A DNA stretch of 64,000 bases, from NCBI RefSeq assembly GCF_023516215.1, contig NZ_CP097349.1:1302001-1366000 (forward strand), read 5' to 3'. The notes below the pieces were generated by a model, which made no database searches, was not told where the DNA came from, and was given only the letters and a program-made list of their open reading frames with translations. The DNA comes from Cytobacillus pseudoceanisediminis (GTDB taxonomy: Bacteria; Bacillota; Bacilli; Bacillales; Cytobacillaceae). The translations under genes and the position numbers were made by a program. Shown here in pieces: positions 37,550-46,944 of the stretch. Every line of letters begins with the position of its first letter. The stretch's first letter is position 1.

Positions 37550-38512
37550 GTGCTAATTCAAATCAATAAACAACTGGAGAAAATGATGCCATTGATTACT
37601 CCAATAAGCGTGGTTCTAGGTGTTATGCTCGCTGGTTATATTAAGGATTTTGCTTTTATCATCCCTTGGGTTTTTGCGTATATGACGTTTTCAGGAAGTC
37701 TGAACTCCAGTTTTAGCAGTTTAAAAGAAATCCTTCATCATCCAAAGCCGCTTTTCCTCATATTGTTTCTGCTTCATATTTTGATGCCTCTCTTTGCATG
37801 GAGCACAGGTAAACTTGCGTTTGGTGATGATTCATTAACCATTACCGGGCTGGTATTGGCTATGGCCATTCCGACCGGCATATCGAGCTTCATCTGGGTT
37901 TCCATTTATCGCGGCAATATTCCGCTGACATTGTCCATCATTCTGGTAGATACCTTTTTGTCACCATTTATTGTTCCGCTGACATTGTCGATATTTTTCC
38001 AGAAATCTGTACAGATCGATGTTGTGCCGATGATGGCTGGATTATTCGGCATGATTGTTCTGCCTTCTTTTCTTGGCATGCTCTTCAATCAATTTGCAGG
38101 AAAAAGCGCTGCAGCCTTGAGCAGCCGGCTCTCTCCTTTTTCTAAGCTAGGAATGGCCATTGTGGTCATGCTGAATGGAGCTGTCGTCGCCCCGTATCTG
38201 AAGGAGGTAAATTTTAAATTGGTCCTCATCGGGCTTGCTGTATTTTGTGTGGCGTTTATGGGCTATCTTATCTCTTTCATCATCGCTAATTTACTGAAAT
38301 ACGATCAGGGCACGACTGTGGCCGTTACGTTTAATGGCGGGATGAGGAATATCAGCGTTGGCTCCGTCCTGGCAGTTACTTATTTTCCTGCTCCTGTTGC
38401 TGTTCCTGTGGTCATCGGTATGCTCTTTCAGCAGGTATTGGCGTCCCTGTATGGGATTATAATGAAGCGTCATTTCAGCAGGAAGGTTCTTCAGGAAGGT
38501 CATACTGTGTAA
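37550..38512 (+). CDS. Bile acid:sodium symporter family (BASS) transporter
   Basis: 320 residues, nine to ten helices. The region TFNGGMRNISVGSVLAVTYF is the unwound crossing motif (GxRN) of the BASS fold, as is MAIPTGISSFIWV in the first half. It probably takes up an organic anion with Na+; substrate unknown. GTG start nine bases after AAAGGAGAG. Confidence 0.85.
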   Translation: MLIQINKQLEKMMPLITPISVVLGVMLAGYIKDFAFIIPWVFAYMTFSGSLNSSFSSLKEILHHPKPLFLILFLLHILMPLFAWSTGKLAFGDDSLTITGLVLAMAIPTGISSFIWVSIYRGNIPLTLSIILVDTFLSPFIVPLTLSIFFQKSVQIDVVPMMAGLFGMIVLPSFLGMLFNQFAGKSAAALSSRLSPFSKLGMAIVVMLNGAVVAPYLKEVNFKLVLIGLAVFCVAFMGYLISFIIANLLKYDQGTTVAVTFNGGMRNISVGSVLAVTYFPAPVAVPVVIGMLFQQVLASLYGIIMKRHFSRKVLQEGHTV

Positions 38513-38517
38513 GGTTT

Positions 38518-38543
38518 AAGCTCCTGTTTCAGGAGCTTTTTTT
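38518..38543 (+). terminator. Terminator
   Basis: AAGCTCCTG/CAGGAGCTT hairpin with T7. Confidence 0.9.
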
Positions 38544-38589
38544 GTTTGCCAATATATCATAAAAATAAATTTTTGATTAAAATTATCCT

Positions 38590-38690
38590 TCCGCACATAA
38601 AAAAGCGTTATGCGCACATAAAATTTTTATCTGCACATAAAAATATTTTTCAATATAAAAGTGTGCCATCTGCATACAAAATTGGCTGAA
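38590..38690. repeat. GCACATAAA short repeats, locus 1
   Basis: (C/T)GCACATAAAA occurs at about 38592, 38613 and 38632 with a degenerate copy (TGCATACAAAA) near 38671. The spacing is about 20-21 bases. The same motif recurs at 51.8 kb. The rest of the 38544-38862 gap is AT-rich and carries a small CCCG/CGGG hairpin near 38757-38772 before yabR. Confidence 0.7.
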
Positions 38691-38862
38691 ATAATGGCCC
38701 AACAAGCAATTAAATATATAAATTTTACTAAATTTGAACAAAAAATATGATTTATCCCGAATTTTAACGGGTAGAATATCGTAGGGATATCGCCGGCATT
38801 GAAATTATCTTTAAAAAAAGTTATAATAAGACGTTGTTAACACTACCGAGGGGGAAGTTTTT

Positions 38863-39315
38863 TTGTCAATCGAAATTGGAAGTAAGGTACAAGGAAAAGT
38901 AACAGGTATTACAAATTTCGGAGCTTTTGTCGAACTGCCAGGCGGTACGACAGGTCTTGTTCACATTAGTGAGGTAGCGGACAGCTATGTTAAAGATGTG
39001 AATGAGCATTTAAAAGTTGGCGATGAGGTAACTGTTAAAGTGCTTAGCGAGAAGGAAGGCAAAATTGCCCTTTCCATCAAAAAAGCAGTGGACAGACCTG
39101 AAGGCCAATCTTCTTATTCTCAGCGCCCGCCGCGCCAGGGAAGAGATGATCGCCGCGGCGGTTCCAGAGATTTCCGTTCTAAAGGAAACTTTAAGCCGAA
39201 GGAAAGCTTTGAAGACAAAATGGCAAAATTCTTAAAATCGAGTGAAGAAAATATTTCTTCATTAAAGCGCAATACTGAAGGAAAGCGGGGCGGCCGAGGC
39301 GGACGCCGCGGTTAA
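38863..39315 (+). CDS. yabR: S1 domain RNA-binding protein (YabR/GSP13 type)
   Basis: 150 residues. The N-terminal S1 domain (1-72: IEIGSKVQGKVTGITNFGAFVELPGG...HISEVADSYVKDVNEHL) closely matches B. subtilis YabR. It is followed by an Arg/Gly-rich, disordered tail (RRGGSRDFRSK, KRGGRGGRRG) likely to bind RNA. It probably associates with ribosomes. TTG start eight bases after GAGGGGGAAG. Confidence 0.9.
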   Translation: MSIEIGSKVQGKVTGITNFGAFVELPGGTTGLVHISEVADSYVKDVNEHLKVGDEVTVKVLSEKEGKIALSIKKAVDRPEGQSSYSQRPPRQGRDDRRGGSRDFRSKGNFKPKESFEDKMAKFLKSSEENISSLKRNTEGKRGGRGGRRG

Positions 39316-39487
39316 GCAGCCCTTTAGATAGAGTGAAGCTTCAATCAGCGGGTGGTTTCCCAACTGATTGTTAGTTGAACCAATCTGGCCTATACGCTCA
39401 GTTAGACCTGAACCTCTGGATCAAAGGGTGGGGCTTACTGAGCATTAGACTGCGATAAAGGCAAGCCGTTTTAGGCTTGCCTCTTTT
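39316..39487 (+). ncRNA. Candidate structured RNA ending in a bidirectional terminator
   Basis: Between yabR and the RNase J gene the plus strand can form a stem CAATCAG/CTGATTG (39342-39370), a second stem GCTCAGT/ACTGAGC (39396-39443) and the terminator GGCAAGCC/GGCTTGCC with a T run (39460-39487). GC content and stem density are higher than in other gaps. It could be a 3' UTR structure or an independent RNA. Confidence 0.45.
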
Positions 39488-39490
39488 CGT

Positions 39491-41164
39491 TTATATTTCA
39501 ATTATAATCGGCAGGATCATTGGTTTGCGCTTTGTTTTTTCAAATAAATACTGCCCAAGTGATTTCTTAATGCTCTGCTTGATGACATTCCACTGGCTTT
39601 TATCCTGTTCTGGAAGATCATTGACGGTTTTCTCCGCAATCCGATTTATTTCTCTCAGCAAATCTTCGGATTCCCGTGCGTAGACGAAACCTCGGGATAT
39701 CGTATCAGGTCTTGATATCATTTTGCGCTCATTCTTGCTCATGGTCAGTACGATCACAATCATCCCATCCTCGGACAGCTGCTTTCTGTCCCGGAGCACG
39801 ATGCTGCCAATGTCACCAACCCCCACTCCATCAACATAAGTATCTCCGGCAGGTACCCGCCTGGTCTGGCGTGCTTCTCCGTTCTCAATATCAACGACAT
39901 CCCCATTTTTAATGATAAATGTATGCCCAGTTTCAACACCGATGGATTCAGCAAGCAATTTATGATGGTGAAGCATTCTATATTCACCGTGAATCGGGAT
40001 AAAATATTTCGGCTTCATCAATGTGAGCATAAGCTTTAAATCCTCCTGATAGCCGTGGCCGGACACATGCATCCCTGTTGAGCTTCCTGAACCGTATATC
40101 ACCCGGGCTCCCAGCTTGAACAGGTTGTCGATAATCTTAGAGACATCGCGTTCGTTCCCCGGGATTGGGGATGCTGCAAGAATCACGGTATCCTCAGGAT
40201 GAATCTCTGCATCACGGTAATTTCCGGCAGAGAGCCGTGAAAGGGCAGCCATCGGTTCACCCTGGCTGCCGGTACATAATATGCACACCTTTTCAGGAGC
40301 CAGATTCATCGCTTCTCTTGGATTCACAATCATACCCTCAGGAACTGTCAGGTAACCGCGTTCAATAGCTACATCCACGACATTTACCATACTCCTTCCA
40401 AGCAGGACCAGCTTTCGGTTTGTTCTAATCACAGCGGCCACAACCTGCTGAACACGGCTCACATTGGAAGCGAAAGTTGAGATGATAATCTTGCGTGGTG
40501 CTTTCATAAATGCTTCCTCAATGTTTTCCCCGACAATATGTTCAGTTGGCGAAAAGCCAGACCGCTCAGCGTTTGTGCTTTCTGATAGCAGGGCCAGCAC
40601 TCCACTGCGGCCGATTTCAGCCATCCTATGGATATCAGCATGCTCCTGATTTACAGGGGTTAAGTCAAATTTAAAATCGCCGGTATGGACAACATTGCCC
40701 TCTGGCGTCTTGAAAACAATGCCCAGACAGTCAGGGATGCTATGATTCACCTTGAAAAAGCTAACGCCTATTTTACCGAAATCAAGGCTAGAGTCAGAAT
40801 CTATGGTTATAAGCTCTGAATCACCCAGCAGGCGATGCTCCGTTAATTTTAATTCAATCAGCCCAAGCGTAAATCGGGTCGCATAAACCGGTATATTGAT
40901 CTTTTTGAGAAGATAGGCAACTCCGCCAATATGATCCTCATGTCCATGAGTGACAATCAGCCCGCGGATTTTATCCCGGTTTTCCTCAAGGTATGTGATG
41001 TCCGGAATGATCAAATCGATCCCCAATAATGTCTCATCAGGGAATTTCCCTCCGGCATCAATCACGACAATATCGTCATCATATTGGATCACATACATGT
41101 TTTTTCCAATTTCATTGATGCCGCCCAGAGAAAATATGGATAGTTGCTTTCCGTTTGACTCCAT
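39491..41164 (-). CDS. Ribonuclease J
   Basis: 557 residues. Metallo-beta-lactamase motif THGHEDHIGG (His 73, 75, Asp 77, His 78), HTGDFKF, beta-CASP segments including LCTGSQGEPMAALSRLSAGN and HGEYRM, and the characteristic end KRKPMILPIIIEI. The HGHEDH site is intact as in catalytically active RNase J1; J2 is degenerate there. It degrades and processes RNA from the 5' end. The sequence is clearly different from B. subtilis J1 and may be an additional paralogue. GGGAGG precedes the ATG. Confidence 0.93.
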   Translation of the reverse strand: MESNGKQLSIFSLGGINEIGKNMYVIQYDDDIVVIDAGGKFPDETLLGIDLIIPDITYLEENRDKIRGLIVTHGHEDHIGGVAYLLKKINIPVYATRFTLGLIELKLTEHRLLGDSELITIDSDSSLDFGKIGVSFFKVNHSIPDCLGIVFKTPEGNVVHTGDFKFDLTPVNQEHADIHRMAEIGRSGVLALLSESTNAERSGFSPTEHIVGENIEEAFMKAPRKIIISTFASNVSRVQQVVAAVIRTNRKLVLLGRSMVNVVDVAIERGYLTVPEGMIVNPREAMNLAPEKVCILCTGSQGEPMAALSRLSAGNYRDAEIHPEDTVILAASPIPGNERDVSKIIDNLFKLGARVIYGSGSSTGMHVSGHGYQEDLKLMLTLMKPKYFIPIHGEYRMLHHHKLLAESIGVETGHTFIIKNGDVVDIENGEARQTRRVPAGDTYVDGVGVGDIGSIVLRDRKQLSEDGMIVIVLTMSKNERKMISRPDTISRGFVYARESEDLLREINRIAEKTVNDLPEQDKSQWNVIKQSIKKSLGQYLFEKTKRKPMILPIIIEI

Positions 41165-41290
41165 ATGTAAATCCTCCCACTAGTCATTTTTTATTAGCAT
41201 TCCCGAATGTGCCTGCTTTATCATACTGTATTGCACGCAGTTAAAAAGTTTGTCTGGGGATTTTAATCCTTTAAATCAGCGAATTAATTA

Positions 41291-41319
41291 TTGACATAAA
41301 ATACCGAAGGATGCATAAT
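41291..41319 (+). promoter_or_regulatory. Sigma-A promoter of the T-box-proBA unit
   Basis: TTGACA, 17-base spacer, CATAAT. Confidence 0.8.
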
Positions 41320-41329
41320 AATTCTAATT

Positions 41330-41590
41330 ATAAGAAGAATTCAACAGCCATGACAGGGAACCAGTAAGTAGAACTCAGGCTAAAAGAGAGCAGGATTCAC
41401 CGGCTGAAAGATCCTGCAGCCTGCAAAACTATTGAACCTAGCCCTTGAGCTGCCAGGCAAACCTGGCCGAATTTCCTGCGTTAAAGGATTTTCAAAGCGG
41501 GCACTTGCTGTGTGAAGTGCCAATGAAGGTGGTACCGCGAAAGACAAAGCTCTTCCGTCCTTTTTAAAGGGATGGGAGGGCTTTTTTTAT
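41330..41590 (+). promoter_or_regulatory. T-box riboswitch upstream of proBA
   Basis: The T-box sequence GGTGGTACCGCG stands at 41528-41539, preceded by a stem I region from about 41340. A terminator follows: AGCTCTTCCGTCC pairs with GGGATGGGAGGGCT, then T7 (41547-41588). The element senses uncharged tRNA, presumably tRNA-Pro given the genes downstream. I could not assign the specifier codon with certainty. Confidence 0.92.
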
Positions 41591-41610
41591 TTGATTGGAT
41601 GGTGGATAGC

Positions 41611-42732
41611 GTGAAAAGGAAACGAATTGTCGTCAAAATAGGAAGCAGTTCACTGACAAATACAAATGGAGGACTTTGCATCGAAAAACTTGAGGAGCAT
41701 GTAGCTGCACTTTCCCGTTTAAAACAGCTTGGCCATGATGTCATCCTGATTTCATCTGGGGCAGTAGCAGCAGGTTTTGCTGATTTGGGCTATCCTTCCC
41801 GGCCTGTGACCATCGCCGGAAAACAGGCGGCTGCTGCAGTCGGGCAAGGGCTGCTGATGCAGGGATATACCGAAGAGTGTAAGAAGCATGGGATTGTAGC
41901 TGCACAGCTGCTGCTCACACGGCAGAACTTCCTGCACAAAGAGCAATATCAAAATGCACATGCAACTTTAGCGGAGCTTTTAAAGCGAAATATTCTCCCG
42001 ATCATTAATGAAAACGATTCGGTGTCGGTGGAGGAGCTGGCATTTGGCGATAATGATATGCTTTCTGCTCTCGTAAGCGGACTTGTTCAAGCACAGCATT
42101 TAATCATTCTGACAGATATCAACGGCATTTATGATTCAAATCCGAGGACAAACCCCAATGCGAAAAAATATCATTTTATCACAGAAATCACAAAAGAAAT
42201 GGTGAAAGCTGCTTCTGGTTCGGGCTCCAAGGTAGGGACCGGCGGTATGGTGACAAAGCTGGAGGCGGCACGGACAGCGCTGGCGCTGGGAGTGCAGGTG
42301 TTTATTGGAGTTGGCTGCGGACGGGAAAAATTAGTCGATATCCTCAATGGAAAAGGGAACGGCACCTATGTTGGCAACAGTTCAAAGGCGAGCGTTAGGA
42401 CATCCAAACAGTGGCTGGCTCTGCATTCAGTACCTAATGGGAAAATTGAAGTGGACCAGGGTGCGGCACACGCGATGTTATCGCAAGGAAAAAGCCTTCT
42501 GCCTGCTGGGGTTACGAACATAACCGGGCACTTTCTGGTAAATGATGTGGTTGAAGTTGTAGGGCCAAAAGGAGTCATTATCGGCAAAGGCCAGGTTAAT
42601 TTTTCATCTGAAGAATTGAGCGAAATCAAAGGCCTGCCAAGCTCTGAAGCCATGGTGATCGCCAACAGTGATCGCAGTGTGGTCATTCATCGTGATCATT
42701 GGGTAAGCCAAAAAAGAAGGGAGACGAGATAA
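41611..42732 (+). CDS. proB: Glutamate 5-kinase
   Basis: 373 residues. An amino-acid-kinase domain ([64 protein letters not shown]) and a C-terminal PUA domain. First step of proline synthesis. GTG at 41611 follows GGTGGA; an in-frame ATG at 41599 is an alternative. It ends TAATG, overlapping the proA start by one base. Confidence 0.95.
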   Translation: MKRKRIVVKIGSSSLTNTNGGLCIEKLEEHVAALSRLKQLGHDVILISSGAVAAGFADLGYPSRPVTIAGKQAAAAVGQGLLMQGYTEECKKHGIVAAQLLLTRQNFLHKEQYQNAHATLAELLKRNILPIINENDSVSVEELAFGDNDMLSALVSGLVQAQHLIILTDINGIYDSNPRTNPNAKKYHFITEITKEMVKAASGSGSKVGTGGMVTKLEAARTALALGVQVFIGVGCGREKLVDILNGKGNGTYVGNSSKASVRTSKQWLALHSVPNGKIEVDQGAAHAMLSQGKSLLPAGVTNITGHFLVNDVVEVVGPKGVIIGKGQVNFSSEELSEIKGLPSSEAMVIANSDRSVVIHRDHWVSQKRRETR

Positions 42733-43963
42733 TGGAATTGATTCAAAAAGGGGAAAAAGCAAGGATAGCTGCGGGGAAGATGGCGAAAATGTCGACGGAC
42801 CAAAAGAACCAGGCATTGGCATTAATTGCAAAACAGCTAATGGCTGAGAAGCACTTTATTTTAGCCGAAAATGAAAAAGACCTTGCTGCGGGAAAAAACA
42901 ACAGAATGAATGAATCATTGCTCGACCGGCTTCGGCTTAATGAAGCCCGCCTTCAGGATATGGCGGACGCATTAATCCAGCTTACTCACCTGGACGATCC
43001 GGTTGGGGAGGTTTTATCCTCATGGGAACGTCCGAACGGACTCGCCATTACACAAGTAAGGGTCCCGCTTGGCGTTGTCGGCATGATATATGAAGCGCGT
43101 CCAAATGTCACGGTCGATGCATCCAGCTTATGTTTGAAGACTGGGAATGCTGTTATGCTGCGCGGAAGTTCTACTGCTATACATTCGAATAAAGCAATTG
43201 TGAAAGTGATTCATCATGCATTGGAAAAGAGCGACTTGCCTTCTGATGCTGTGCAGCTTATTGAGGATACGAGCCGGGAAACCGCTTCGGGGATGTTTAA
43301 ACTGAACGAATACCTGGATGTCCTGATTCCGCGGGGAGGGGCAAAGCTTATTAAGACAGTAGTTGAAAATTCTACAGTCCCTGTACTTGAGACAGGTGCA
43401 GGCAATTGTCATGTCTATATTGATGAAAGTGCTGATAAGGAAATGGCGATAAACATTGCCATCAATGCGAAAACACAGCGTCCTTCCGTTTGCAATGCAT
43501 GTGAAACGATCATTGTGCACAGAGAGTGGGGGGCCTGAATGATCTTGTGCTTGCTCTGGAGGAAAAAGGGGTTACCATTCACGGCGATGAAGGTGTATGC
43601 GGAGAAAAGATCATTCCGGCTGTGGAAGAAGATTGGGCCACAGAATATTTAGGCTTGGAAGTCGCGTTGAAAGTGGCGGAAAGCGTGGATGAGGCAATCG
43701 TTCATATTAACCGCTACGGCACTAAACATTCTGAGGCAATTGTTTCTTCAAACCCAGATAATGTGGAAAAATTCCTGAATGAAGTCGATGCAGCGGCAGT
43801 TTACCATAATGCATCCACACGCTTCACAGATGGATTCGAGTTTGGATTCGGCGCTGAAATCGGGATCAGCACACAAAAGCTCCATGCCCGCGGTCCGATG
43901 GGACTGCCGGCTCTGACTTCGACAAAATATATTTTGAAAGGGGATGGGCAGATAAAAAAATAA
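42732..43963 (+). CDS. proA: Glutamate-5-semialdehyde dehydrogenase, frameshifted
   Basis: 410 residues once one G is added to the G6 run at 43528-43533, giving [18 protein letters not shown]. Family motifs [30 protein letters not shown], the catalytic Cys in [15 protein letters not shown] and the end [23 protein letters not shown] are all present. Second step of proline synthesis, translationally coupled to proB. Loss of proA would cause proline auxotrophy under a dedicated T-box, which argues that the break is a sequencing error. Confidence 0.93.
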
Positions 43964-44056
43964 GCTGCCATTCCTTTTAATAAGAACGAATGAGCCATTT
44001 TCCTATTTATTGGTGTCGTTTAGAAATGAATGGTAAGATACATTTAGGTGAATGTG

Positions 44057-45751
44057 ATGAAAATAAAGACATTATTTATTGCCCCTTATCCTGCTATGCT
44101 TCCATTAATTAAGGAATGCAGGAAAGAGGAAAAAGATTTGGACATTAAAATAGCAACTGGAAACCTGGGGCAGGCACTCCCGCATGTGAAAAATGCCGAA
44201 TCTGAAGGCATTGATATGATCATCAGCAGGGGTGGAACAGCAAAGCTGGTCCAACAGGAAACAAATATCCCTGTTATTGATATTCAGGTATCCGGGTACG
44301 ATATGCTTCGGGTGTTAACCCTTGCCAATGATTTTCCAGGGAAGAAAGCGATTGTCGGCTTTTCCAACATAACGCTTGGCGCCAAAACGATTACTGACAT
44401 ATTGGATATTGGTATAGAGGTTTTTACGATTCAAAAGGAAGAGGAAGTAGAAGCCCTTGTTCATGAATTAAGGTCCAAGGGTTTTGAATTGATCATGGGG
44501 GATGTTGTAACTGTTGAGGCTGCTGCTAAAGCAGGGCTCGAGGGAATCCTGATACAATCCGGACGTGAAGCCATCTTTGATGCGTTTCAAAAAGCGAAAT
44601 CCCTGTATGATTCGTTTCGCAGAAAACAGCAGGAAAACGACCTGCTCAGGGCAATTATTAAGGAGAATACTGACAATATAATCCTTTTTAACCGTAATGC
44701 TGAATGTGTATTTGAACAATGGAATACTTTTTCTTCCCCTCCCATACTCTTGAGTGATTTACAGAGTCTTGTACACCGGAAGGGAAATGCAGAATCCGTT
44801 GTAATGATTGAAGGTATAAAGGGAGATATGCTTAAAGTTCAGGTTTCAAGCCTTGAAATTGCCGGTGAAACTTATACTCAATTTATTATTAAAGAGCTTA
44901 ATGATATAAAGAGTTCTTCAGAAAATCTTAACGTGGAATCAGTATCTCAGCTGCCGATGATCATCCATGAAAGTGAAGCAATGAAAGATTGTCTGGCTGC
45001 CATATCTGCAGGAAAAAACCGAAATCTATGGCTTTTAATTGGTGCTGCAGGCACTGGAAAAGGATTATTAGCACGCTATATCCATTACTTAAAGCACCAG
45101 GGGGCCGGTTTGTTTCTTTCTATACATGCAAAGGAAGCAAGAAGAGGCTTAAATCCCTTTGATGACGACATCCGATCCATATATATTTATGACGCTGAGG
45201 ACATTTCTGCAGAAGAGAAATCCCGGTTGCTCAACCAGTGTCAGAAATGGGCAGAATCGGGGAAAGAAGTGATCCTCTCTCTATCCAGTGAAATTCAAGA
45301 GTTGTACTCACTTCTTTTTAAAGAAGAAACAGTTCGCATCTATATCCCCTCTCTGTTAGAACGCAAGGATGATATAAGAGCTTTAACAGCATACTTTATT
45401 GCACATTTTCATCAGCAATATGGAACATCCGCAGTAAAAATAAGGGAGGATGCGATGGAGCTGCTGGAGCGTTATAACTGGCCTGGCAATACCGCTGAGC
45501 TGAAAGCATTCCTTTTTGATGTCTTGGCAGCTGAGAAAGGCTATATCATCAGTAAAGAAACGGTTTCAAGACAGCTGAATCGGAAGCAGCGTCCTGTCCA
45601 AATTGAAGATAGTCTGTTAACCGGAACACTCGATCAAATTGAAAAACGAATTATCGAAGCAGTTATGAAGGAAGAAAACCAAAACCAAACAAAGGTGTCA
45701 AAACGGTTAGGCATTAATCGGTCGACATTGTGGAGGAAGCTGAAGGAGTAA
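44057..45751 (+). CDS. PrpR-N domain transcriptional regulator with reduced AAA+ domain
   Basis: 564 residues. An N-terminal PrpR_N sensor (about 1-180, SRGGTAKLVQQETNIPVIDI) is followed by a PAS-like linker, an AAA+ domain with Walker A LIGAAGTGKGLLARYIH and a C-terminal Fis-type HTH (NQTKVSKRLGINRSTLWRKLKE). The AAA+ domain lacks the GAFTGA loop that contacts sigma-54 and is shortened in that region, so classical sigma-54 activation is doubtful. It precedes and probably controls the kdgT-dtnK-pdxA2 genes. ATG at 44057 after TTAGGTGA. Confidence 0.88.
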   Translation: MKIKTLFIAPYPAMLPLIKECRKEEKDLDIKIATGNLGQALPHVKNAESEGIDMIISRGGTAKLVQQETNIPVIDIQVSGYDMLRVLTLANDFPGKKAIVGFSNITLGAKTITDILDIGIEVFTIQKEEEVEALVHELRSKGFELIMGDVVTVEAAAKAGLEGILIQSGREAIFDAFQKAKSLYDSFRRKQQENDLLRAIIKENTDNIILFNRNAECVFEQWNTFSSPPILLSDLQSLVHRKGNAESVVMIEGIKGDMLKVQVSSLEIAGETYTQFIIKELNDIKSSSENLNVESVSQLPMIIHESEAMKDCLAAISAGKNRNLWLLIGAAGTGKGLLARYIHYLKHQGAGLFLSIHAKEARRGLNPFDDDIRSIYIYDAEDISAEEKSRLLNQCQKWAESGKEVILSLSSEIQELYSLLFKEETVRIYIPSLLERKDDIRALTAYFIAHFHQQYGTSAVKIREDAMELLERYNWPGNTAELKAFLFDVLAAEKGYIISKETVSRQLNRKQRPVQIEDSLLTGTLDQIEKRIIEAVMKEENQNQTKVSKRLGINRSTLWRKLKE

Positions 45752-45769
45752 TATTCAGCTTCTTTTTTT
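45736..45769 (+). terminator. Terminator overlapping the regulator stop
   Basis: GAAGCTGAA/TTCAGCTTC hairpin followed by T7; the 5' arm lies in the last codons of the regulator gene. Confidence 0.85.
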
Positions 45770-45789
45770 GTTTTATTATATGTTTAAAA

Positions 45790-45850
45790 ATGCAACACAA
45801 AATAAAAAACTAGAAAATACCAAACTATTTTTCTGTAAAATGTGTTGAAT
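45790..45850 (+). promoter_or_regulatory. Inverted repeat upstream of kdgT
   Basis: CAACACA near 45793 and TGTGTTG at 45841-45847 are a 7-bp inverted repeat about 41 bases apart; a possible binding site for the adjacent regulator. Confidence 0.4.
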
Positions 45851-45857
45851 TTTGCAT

Positions 45858-45892
45858 TGAAAGCGTTTAATATGAAACTGTAATCGTTTTCA
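45858..45892 (+). promoter_or_regulatory. Two CcpA cre sites upstream of kdgT
   Basis: TGTAATCGTTTTCA at 45879-45892 fits TGWAANCGNTNWCA perfectly. TGAAAGCGTTTAAT at 45858-45871 is a weaker copy. Catabolite repression of the sugar-acid genes is expected. Confidence 0.75.
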
Positions 45893-45937
45893 CTAATTGT
45901 TTAAAATTGAAACAGATATAAAGGGGATGTTAAAATT

Positions 45938-46930
45938 ATGAAGATCAAAGCAACTCTTGAGCGTATTCCAGGCGGGATGATGGTAGTTCCGTTGCTAATT
46001 GCAGCAGTGCTTAACACTTTTGCACCTGATTTGCTCCGTATCGGGAATTTTACTGAAGCATTGTTTGTTGACGGTGCATCAGCTTTAATCGCTTTATTCC
46101 TATTATGTACAGGTGCTCAAATTAATGTAAAATCATTTGGTGTTTCAATTGGGAAAGGGGCTACCCTTTTAGCAACGAAGTGGGTAGTTGGTGCGGCATT
46201 CGGGTTAATCGCTTACATGTTTGCAGGTGAAAATGGCCTTTGGCTGGGTTTGGCTCCAATTGCGATTATTGCAGCTATGACAAACAGTAATGGCGGCCTA
46301 TTCGTCGCACTTGTTGGCCAGTATGGAAGCAAGGAAGACCGTGCAGCTTATTCATTGCTGGCTCTAAATGACGGTCCGTTTTTAACGATGGTTGCCTTAT
46401 CTATCTTTGGAGCAATGGGCTTTGTTGATGGAATGTTCTCATTGCAGTCATTCATTGCCGTACTGCTTCCAATCCTCGTAGGTATGGTATTAGGGAATTT
46501 AGACGAAGAAATGCGTGCATTCCTTGATAATGGCAGCTCCATGCTCATTCCATTTTTCGCTTTCGCCCTTGGAATGGGAATTGACTTCAGTGCTATTGTA
46601 GACGGTGGTCTATCAGGTATTATCCTTGGCCTGTTAACAGTATTCGTAACGGGTACAGCTGGATATTTAGTGTTTAAAGCGTTTAAGTGGAATCCAATTG
46701 TAGGAGCTGCTGAAGGCTCAACTGCCGGTAATGCTGTAGCAACACCTGCTGCCATTGCAGCAGCAAGTGCAGGGTTTGCACAGTATGCTGAATTGGCTAC
46801 AGTTCAGGTTGCGGCATCTACAGTGACAACCGCAATCCTGCTTCCGCTGTATATAGCGTTTTTGGTTAAGCGTCTAGAGAGAAAAGGATATGAGTTTAAA
46901 GAAGGAAACCTGACGAAAGTTAACGGCTAA
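45938..46930 (+). CDS. kdgT: 2-keto-3-deoxygluconate permease family transporter
   Basis: 330 residues, about ten helices, matching KdgT throughout: IPGGMMVVPLLIAAVLNTF at the start, AMTNSNGGLFVALVGQYG, LNDGPFLTMVALS and GAAEGSTAGNAVATPAAIAAAS. Such permeases bring in sugar acids by H+ symport. Together with dtnK and pdxA2 the cargo is probably a four-carbon sugar acid. AAAGGGGATG precedes the ATG. Confidence 0.93.
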   Translation: MKIKATLERIPGGMMVVPLLIAAVLNTFAPDLLRIGNFTEALFVDGASALIALFLLCTGAQINVKSFGVSIGKGATLLATKWVVGAAFGLIAYMFAGENGLWLGLAPIAIIAAMTNSNGGLFVALVGQYGSKEDRAAYSLLALNDGPFLTMVALSIFGAMGFVDGMFSLQSFIAVLLPILVGMVLGNLDEEMRAFLDNGSSMLIPFFAFALGMGIDFSAIVDGGLSGIILGLLTVFVTGTAGYLVFKAFKWNPIVGAAEGSTAGNAVATPAAIAAASAGFAQYAELATVQVAASTVTTAILLPLYIAFLVKRLERKGYEFKEGNLTKVNG

Positions 46931-46944
46931 AGGATGTGGTTCTT

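Noticed and set aside
45835..45860. Sigma-54 promoter before kdgT
   Set aside because: TTGCA at 45852 has no GG ten bases earlier, and the regulator lacks GAFTGA.
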